From the NCBI GenBank assembly GCA_021791235.1, contig JAJYXA010000348.1:1-5047 (forward strand): DNA of 5,047 bases, read 5' to 3'. This DNA comes from Pseudomonadota bacterium. Its GTDB lineage: Bacteria; Pseudomonadota; Gammaproteobacteria; Burkholderiales; Thiobacillaceae. Made by a program: the position numbers and the translations under genes. Below are positions 1 to 5,047 of the stretch, piece after piece (positions within the stretch are counted from its first letter, which is position 1; each line of letters starts with the position of its first letter). A model generated the notes under the pieces. That model did not search any database, had not been told where the DNA came from, and was given only the letters and a program-made list of their open reading frames with translations.

Positions 1-1795
1 AGATGCTCTGGGCGGACAGGTTGATCGACACGCCGATGCCGGATGGCAGTTGCTGCGACGAGAGGTCGAGGTCGACCTGATTCAGAACCGCCAGATCGAA
101 TTCGGCTTCCAGGCGGCGGCTGTTGATGACCGGCAGGAATGCGTCCGGCTGGATGAGTTCGCCGTGGTAGCGGATGCGCGCCAGAGCCTCGTAATAATCC
201 ACCTTGCGGCCGGGCAGGGCATGGATGGACTGGTAATGCATTTCGAGCATGCCGGGCGCGGCCAGGGCCTGGAAGAGTGCGCTGGTCTCGCGGCTGGCTA
301 CCAGCGTTTGCGACGCGCGCTCGGTATCCTCGCCATACAGGGCGATACGGGTGCGTCCCGGCTGCTTCGCCGTATACATGGCGATGTCGGCCTGTTTGGG
401 CAGGTCGTCGATATGCTCGAGTTCGTCGGCCGCGCAGAAGGCAATGCCGATGCTGATACCGACCGGCTCGTTGATCCCCAGATCACTGAAGGCCGACGCG
501 TCGAGCAGGCTCTGGCAGCGCTGCGCAATCTGCTTGGCCTGGGTGGGGGTGGTGCGCGACAGGAAGGTGGCGAATTCGTCGCCGCCGAGTCGATACAGGC
601 GATCGTTGGCGCGCAGCGCCATCACCAGCGCATCGGCGATGATGCTCAACACGCGGTCGCCCTTGGCGTGGCCGTAGGTGTCGTTGATGGTCTTGAAGCG
701 GTCGCAGTCGAACAGCAGGAAGGCCACGCCCTGCGGCGAGGTTTTCAGTTCTTGGCGGAAGCTTTCCCAATCCTCTTCGTAGGCGCGCCGGTTGTGGCAA
801 CCGGTGAGCGCATCCTGGCGTGCCTGCGAGTGGAATTCCCGATTCTGGTGTTCCAGCGAGCCGTGCAGTTCGCGCAATTGCAGCTGGTATTCGTACAGCG
901 AGCGGCGGACATTTTCCAGTTCGCTGATGCGCATGGCCTGCGAACGCGAGGAATGAGGGCTGAACCGGCCGTGCTGCATGGCATCGATATCCTGCGAAAG
1001 CCGGCGCAGCGGGCGCACCAGCAGGCGGTTGTACACGACGAAACCGAGCAGGGCCATGGCCATTAGGAGCACAAAAAGCGCGAGTAGCGTGCGCGACAGG
1101 ATGGTCTGGAAGCGGAGCCGGTCGGGGTCGGGACGGGCGCTGAATTTCAGTTTTGAAAACAGTTCGGACGCAGGCAGTTTTTCGCCCGGTTTGAGCGTCA
1201 GACTGACGCTGGCGATGTCCGTGAAATGGAGGGATTCCTGCTGCAGCAGGGCCGGCATGAAGTCGAGCCGGATCAGGCCATAGCCGAGCAGGGCTTGGCG
1301 CCGCTCGTCGATATAGACCGGGAACGCGTGATACAAGGCTGTGACGCCCGCTTCGCCGACCAGCCAGCTTGAGTCCTGATGTGTCGACACGCCTGCGGGC
1401 AACCTGGCCGGGAGGCTGTTTTTTATGGCACCGGGGGCCAGCAGGGTACCCGAGGGGGTATACAACGCCGCGCGGACAAACCGGCTGGGCAGAATGCCGC
1501 TTTCATAGACCCGCTGGTCCCGCCAGTACGTGTAATACTCGGGAAGCACCAGTTGTTGCCGGGTTTCGTCCCAGTTCGCCAGGCTGGTTGCCTGTTTATC
1601 CGTCTGGTTCAACAAACGCTGAACGGCCGCAGTCAGTTCGGATCGTGCTGCATTCTGGTTGTGCTGCTCCAGACTGCGGGTGACCGCACGCGTTTGGTAG
1701 GCGGCAAACCCCCCGATCAGGCTCACCAGCACCAGCAGCCCGGTAATGAAAGCGAGGGCGATCTGCTTGATGGAAATGGCGTCAGGCCATTTCAT
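1..1795 (-). CDS. Membrane-anchored GGDEF/EAL cyclic-di-GMP enzyme with CHASE4-like periplasmic sensor (3' end outside window)
   Basis: This protein should make and/or degrade the second messenger cyclic-di-GMP at the inner membrane. The frame stays open from the ATG at 1795 to the window edge, giving 598 residues without the C-terminal end. Visible in order are a transmembrane helix (about 12-33), a periplasmic region (about 34-233), a second helix (about 236-255), a HAMP-like segment (about 256-300), a helical linker, a GGDEF domain (about 324-486) and the start of an EAL domain (from about 508). The periplasmic region contains ANWDET near residues 73-78, which recalls the WDD(T/M) signature of CHASE4. 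The cyclase domain has DALTG at 328-332, D363 in the FDCDRFK motif, intact GGDEF at 404-408, and an RxxD inhibitory-site motif (RAND, 395-398) exactly five residues upstream. The EAL motif is at 536-538 and the SINLS asparagine is N592. Both domains look catalytically competent as far as seen. The start overlaps the stop of the upstream hydrolase gene as ATGA. The CHASE4 label is less certain than the GGDEF/EAL call. Confidence 0.95.
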   Translation of the reverse strand, partial: MKWPDAISIKQIALAFITGLLVLVSLIGGFAAYQTRAVTRSLEQHNQNAARSELTAAVQRLLNQTDKQATSLANWDETRQQLVLPEYYTYWRDQRVYESGILPSRFVRAALYTPSGTLLAPGAIKNSLPARLPAGVSTHQDSSWLVGEAGVTALYHAFPVYIDERRQALLGYGLIRLDFMPALLQQESLHFTDIASVSLTLKPGEKLPASELFSKLKFSARPDPDRLRFQTILSRTLLALFVLLMAMALLGFVVYNRLLVRPLRRLSQDIDAMQHGRFSPHSSRSQAMRISELENVRRSLYEYQLQLRELHGSLEHQNREFHSQARQDALTGCHNRRAYEEDWESFRQELKTSPQGVAFLLFDCDRFKTINDTYGHAKGDRVLSIIADALVMALRANDRLYRLGGDEFATFLSRTTPTQAKQIAQRCQSLLDASAFSDLGINEPVGISIGIAFCAADELEHIDDLPKQADIAMYTAKQPGRTRIALYGEDTERASQTLVASRETSALFQALAAPGMLEMHYQSIHALPGRKVDYYEALARIRYHGELIQPDAFLPVINSRRLEAEFDLAVLNQVDLDLSSQQLPSGIGVSINLSAQSI

Positions 1796-2646
1796 CGGGA
1801 CGTTCCCTGCGGGAAGCCTGCAAGGAATTTGAGCGTATGGTCCAGCAAATCGAACTCGTGCTCGCCGTCCATGAAATGGCTGCCCCCATGCACAACGACC
1901 ATGGGGGTCTGGATGTGCTGCAAGACCTTCAGCCAGCCCTGTCCCAGCATGCTGTCCGCATCGCCCATGATGAGTTGCACCCTGACCGGTGCCTGCTTCA
2001 ATGCAGTCAGCACGCGGGGCTGATCCCAACGCACATAGGACAGCAGGCCTTCGGGCGTCGAGGTGTATTTGCTGCAGAAGGACAAGGTCTGGGTGACCAG
2101 GGCACGCCGGTTGTTCCGTACGCGGTCTTCCAGCTGGGCGATCAGGGCCGGACGAGATGCCGTGCCGACCTGGGCTTCGACCAGCGAAGCGCCGACATAG
2201 GCTTTGACTGCCGGATCCGGATGGGTGCTCAGATAAGCCAGCAACTGCAGGCTGCCGAAACTGTGGCCGATCAGCACGATGGAGCGATAGCCCTGCGATT
2301 TCAGCCAGTCCACCCAACGCCCGATTTCGGCCACATCGTCATCCATGCTGTGTTTGTGAACCGCTTCGCACGCCAGACTCTGCATGCGGTTGGGAATGTT
2401 CAGGCTGAGGGTGGGCGACAAGACCGTATAGCCCGCATCCTGCAGGCCGCGGGCCAGCGTGGTCACGGTGGGAAAGTCGCGCGTCTGCAAAAAACCGTGC
2501 AGCAACAGCACGGCAGGCTTGCTGCGCTCGCCGATCAGGTATTCGGCATTGGCGGGGATCCCGGGACGCATTTCCTGCTGGACGATGGACGCGTTCGCTG
2601 CGACTGGAAATACCGAGATCAGCAGGCAAAGCAGGTAGATGCGCAT
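1792..2646 (-). CDS. Exported alpha/beta-hydrolase, probably periplasmic
   Basis: This 284-residue protein is a serine hydrolase of the alpha/beta fold; its substrate cannot be told from the sequence. An N-terminal Sec signal peptide is visible: a basic start (MR), a hydrophobic core at about 3-15, and a likely cleavage after ANA at residue 19. There is no lipobox at the cleavage region, so a soluble periplasmic form is expected. Strand 3 is followed by HGF at 50-51, the usual oxyanion-hole position. The nucleophile elbow GHSFG is at 127-131 with S129 as nucleophile. D229 or D231 in GDAD is the likely acid, and H257 in GGSHF is the likely base. The mature part has only two cysteines, C93 and C191, which might form a disulfide. 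The ATG at 2646 is chosen because it gives the signal peptide; the bases before it show only a poor Shine-Dalgarno. It is first in a two-gene unit with the GGDEF/EAL gene. Esterase, lipase-like or DUF3530-like activity are all possible. Confidence 0.9.
   Translation of the reverse strand: MRIYLLCLLISVFPVAANASIVQQEMRPGIPANAEYLIGERSKPAVLLLHGFLQTRDFPTVTTLARGLQDAGYTVLSPTLSLNIPNRMQSLACEAVHKHSMDDDVAEIGRWVDWLKSQGYRSIVLIGHSFGSLQLLAYLSTHPDPAVKAYVGASLVEAQVGTASRPALIAQLEDRVRNNRRALVTQTLSFCSKYTSTPEGLLSYVRWDQPRVLTALKQAPVRVQLIMGDADSMLGQGWLKVLQHIQTPMVVVHGGSHFMDGEHEFDLLDHTLKFLAGFPQGTSR
1803..1808 (-). promoter_or_regulatory. Ribosome binding site of the GGDEF/EAL gene
   Basis: On the minus strand AGGGAA lies seven bases before the ATG at 1795, inside the last codons of the hydrolase gene. 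It supports that ATG as the start and fits translational coupling through the ATGA overlap. Confidence 0.6.
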
Positions 2647-2670
2647 GGCAGGGCTGGATAGACGGAATCT

Positions 2671-2703
2671 ATGAAACTAACGGCAGCAGGCTAATGAAAC
2701 TGA
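2671..2703 (+). repeat. Short direct repeat in the divergent promoter region
   Basis: ATGAAACTAA (2671-2680) recurs as ATGAAACTGA (2694-2703), nine of ten bases identical and 23 bases apart. The first copy touches the tentative minus-strand -10. It could be a pair of operator half-sites about two helical turns apart, or chance. Confidence 0.3.
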
Positions 2704-2734
2704 AGCGTGTGCGAACGGTTCTGCTCGGGGCGAA

Positions 2735-2743
2735 TGTTACACT
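2735..2743 (+). promoter_or_regulatory. Putative extended -10 promoter of the helicase gene
   Basis: TGTTACACT contains TGn directly before the hexamer TACACT (2738-2743), four of six against TATAAT, so it fits an extended -10 element. No good -35 is seen at 17 bases spacing, which extended -10 promoters can tolerate. Transcription would start near 2750, about 17 bases before the chosen ATG at 2767. It also argues against the in-frame ATG at 2707, which would lie upstream of the transcript start. Confidence 0.4.
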
Positions 2744-2766
2744 CCGTCTCGAAATCCGGCCTAAAA

Positions 2767-4734
<1,968 letters not shown>

Positions 4735-4757
4735 GGCACTCTTCGCTTACCTAGCCA

Positions 4758-4782
4758 CCGTTCGCCCTGAGCTTGTCGAAGG
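4758..4782 (+). repeat. REP-like dispersed intergenic repeat
   Basis: The core TTCGCCCTGAGCTTGTCGAA (4761-4780) is an imperfect palindrome with TTCG and CGAA ends, flanked by CC and GG. I recall this motif in many copies between genes of diverse proteobacteria, often in inverted pairs. Only one copy is in this window. It could be a REP-type element mobilised by a RAYT transposase, a protein-binding site, or a structure that protects the mRNA 3' end. Confidence 0.6.
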
Positions 4783-4826
4783 ATTGTCAATGGTAGTGAA
4801 GGGGTTTGTCAGACTGCTGACCGTTG

Positions 4827-4843
4827 GCCGGGGGTAGCCCGGC
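4827..4843 (+). terminator. Short GC hairpin, possible weak terminator of the helicase transcript
   Basis: GCCGGG (4827-4832) pairs perfectly with CCCGGC (4838-4843) around a five-base loop. The T-rich stretch begins only about 11 bases downstream (4854-4861), so this is not a classic intrinsic terminator. It may instead be part of the repeat block that follows. Confidence 0.3.
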
Positions 4844-4851
4844 AGCTAGTC

Positions 4852-4879
4852 ACTTTCTTTTGTCTCGCCAAAAGAAAGT
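4852..4879. repeat. Perfect 11-bp inverted repeat with six-base loop
   Basis: ACTTTCTTTTG (4852-4862) is the exact reverse complement of CAAAAGAAAGT (4869-4879), with TCTCGC between them. GT at 4849-4850 and AC at 4881-4882 extend it after one mismatch. The stem is AT-rich and is followed by AAGAAAAGG rather than a T run, so it does not look like a terminator for the helicase. I recall this sequence as a hallmark of a dispersed betaproteobacterial repeat. Confidence 0.75.
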
Positions 4880-4906
4880 AACCCAAGAAAAGGCGACCCC
4901 ACTCAT

Positions 4907-5047
4907 CCCCGAATTCCCGAAAACCGAACCTGCCGGGAGGGCGGCAAAGAACTCGCCCCGCTTTTGCTAAGTTGTTTTAAATTTTGTGAGCGGGGCTCAA
5001 ACACCTTTGCCGCTGATCCACCCGGCAGGCCCGATTTTCGGCGGGGC
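4907..5047. repeat. Long nested imperfect palindrome, continuing beyond the window
   Basis: Successive arms pair in nested order. CCCC (4907-4910) pairs with GGGG (5043-5046), and CCGAAAA (4917-4923) with TTTTCGG (5035-5041). CCTGCCGGG (4929-4937) pairs with CCCGGCAGG (5021-5029), GCGGCAAAG (4941-4949) with CTTTGCCGC (5005-5013), and GCCCCGC (4955-4961) with GCGGGGC (4990-4996). The apex is a 28-base AT-rich loop (4962-4989). The unpaired stretches differ on the two sides, so this is not a simple duplication. It could fold as a long RNA hairpin or a DNA cruciform. The right flank is cut off. Confidence 0.85.

Larger units (their letters stand above)
2647..2766. promoter_or_regulatory. Divergent intergenic region between the hydrolase operon and the helicase gene
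   Basis: This 120-bp gap must hold the start signals for both directions. On the minus strand the best -10-like hexamer I find is TAGATT (2671 to 2666), which matches the consensus at four of six positions. It has only a weak -35 and would give a leader of about 13 bases, so it is tentative. The rightward promoter is listed separately. I see no LexA-type CTGT-N8-ACAG box, which might have been expected beside a DinG-family gene. Confidence 0.5.
4735..5047. other. Gene-free, repeat-rich region after the helicase gene
   Basis: I find no convincing coding sequence in these 313 bases. They hold four structured elements in order: a REP-like palindrome, a short GC hairpin, an AT-rich perfect hairpin, and a long nested palindrome reaching the window edge. 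No classic terminator, meaning a GC stem followed directly by a T run, is seen just after the helicase stop at 4734. From memory, the block from about 4822 onward resembles a dispersed intergenic repeat of betaproteobacterial genomes; this is unverified here. Confidence 0.7.

Noticed and set aside
50..1066. Long plus-strand open frame across the first kilobase
   Set aside because: It lies antisense to a frame with clear GGDEF and EAL motifs, and its translation resembles no family; it results from GC-rich codon structure.
1837..2661. Plus-strand open frame opposite the hydrolase
   Set aside because: The minus frame has a signal peptide and a complete catalytic triad pattern; the plus frame is a low-complexity Gln/Ala/Arg-rich shadow.
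2647..2766. LexA/SOS box controlling the helicase
   Set aside because: No CTGT-N8-ACAG or close variant is present on either strand of the intergenic region.
4852..4879. Intrinsic terminator
   Set aside because: The stem is AT-rich and is followed by an A/G-rich stretch rather than a T run on the plus strand.
4809..4978. Minus-strand open stretch of about 55 codons through the repeat block, ending in TGA at 4811-4809
   Set aside because: It has no usable start codon upstream of the bulk of the frame and follows the repeat. Similar frames are, as I recall, annotated as short hypothetical proteins in other genomes, but here it looks non-coding.
4849..5047. CRISPR array or insertion-sequence end
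   Set aside because: There are no regularly spaced direct repeats and no transposase frame; the structure is nested inverted arms around one loop.

Overview
The window looks like a piece of chromosome from a GC-rich betaproteobacterium. The reasons are a DinG/YoaA-type helicase that closely resembles the E. coli YoaA I remember, a CHASE4-like GGDEF/EAL protein, and two kinds of intergenic repeat that I recall from Thiobacillus-like and other betaproteobacterial genomes. The genus is a guess. There is no tRNA, rRNA, CRISPR array or transposase here.

Layout. From 1 to 2646, two genes run leftward as a likely operon. The first is an exported alpha/beta hydrolase (2646 to 1792). The second is a membrane-bound cyclic-di-GMP enzyme with GGDEF and EAL domains (start at 1795), which runs off the left edge of the window. 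The two reading frames overlap in an ATGA, so their translation is probably coupled. A compact 120-bp divergent intergenic region follows (2647-2766). A complete XPD/DinG-family iron-sulfur DNA helicase gene, best matched to yoaA, then runs rightward from 2767 to 4734. The last 313 bases (4735-5047) carry no convincing gene. They are packed with repeats: a REP-like imperfect palindrome, a short GC hairpin, a perfect 11-bp AT-rich hairpin, and a long nested palindrome that continues past the right edge.

How the genes relate. The hydrolase should be periplasmic, and the cyclic-di-GMP enzyme has a periplasmic sensor region between two membrane helices. The pair could therefore form an envelope-sensing unit in which the hydrolase makes, removes or modifies a ligand; this is inference. 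The helicase is transcribed the other way and belongs to DNA repair, with no evident functional link. No complete new system is visible. The least explained parts are the structured repeat block after the helicase and the abrupt change in codon style in the last 68 codons of the helicase, just before that block.
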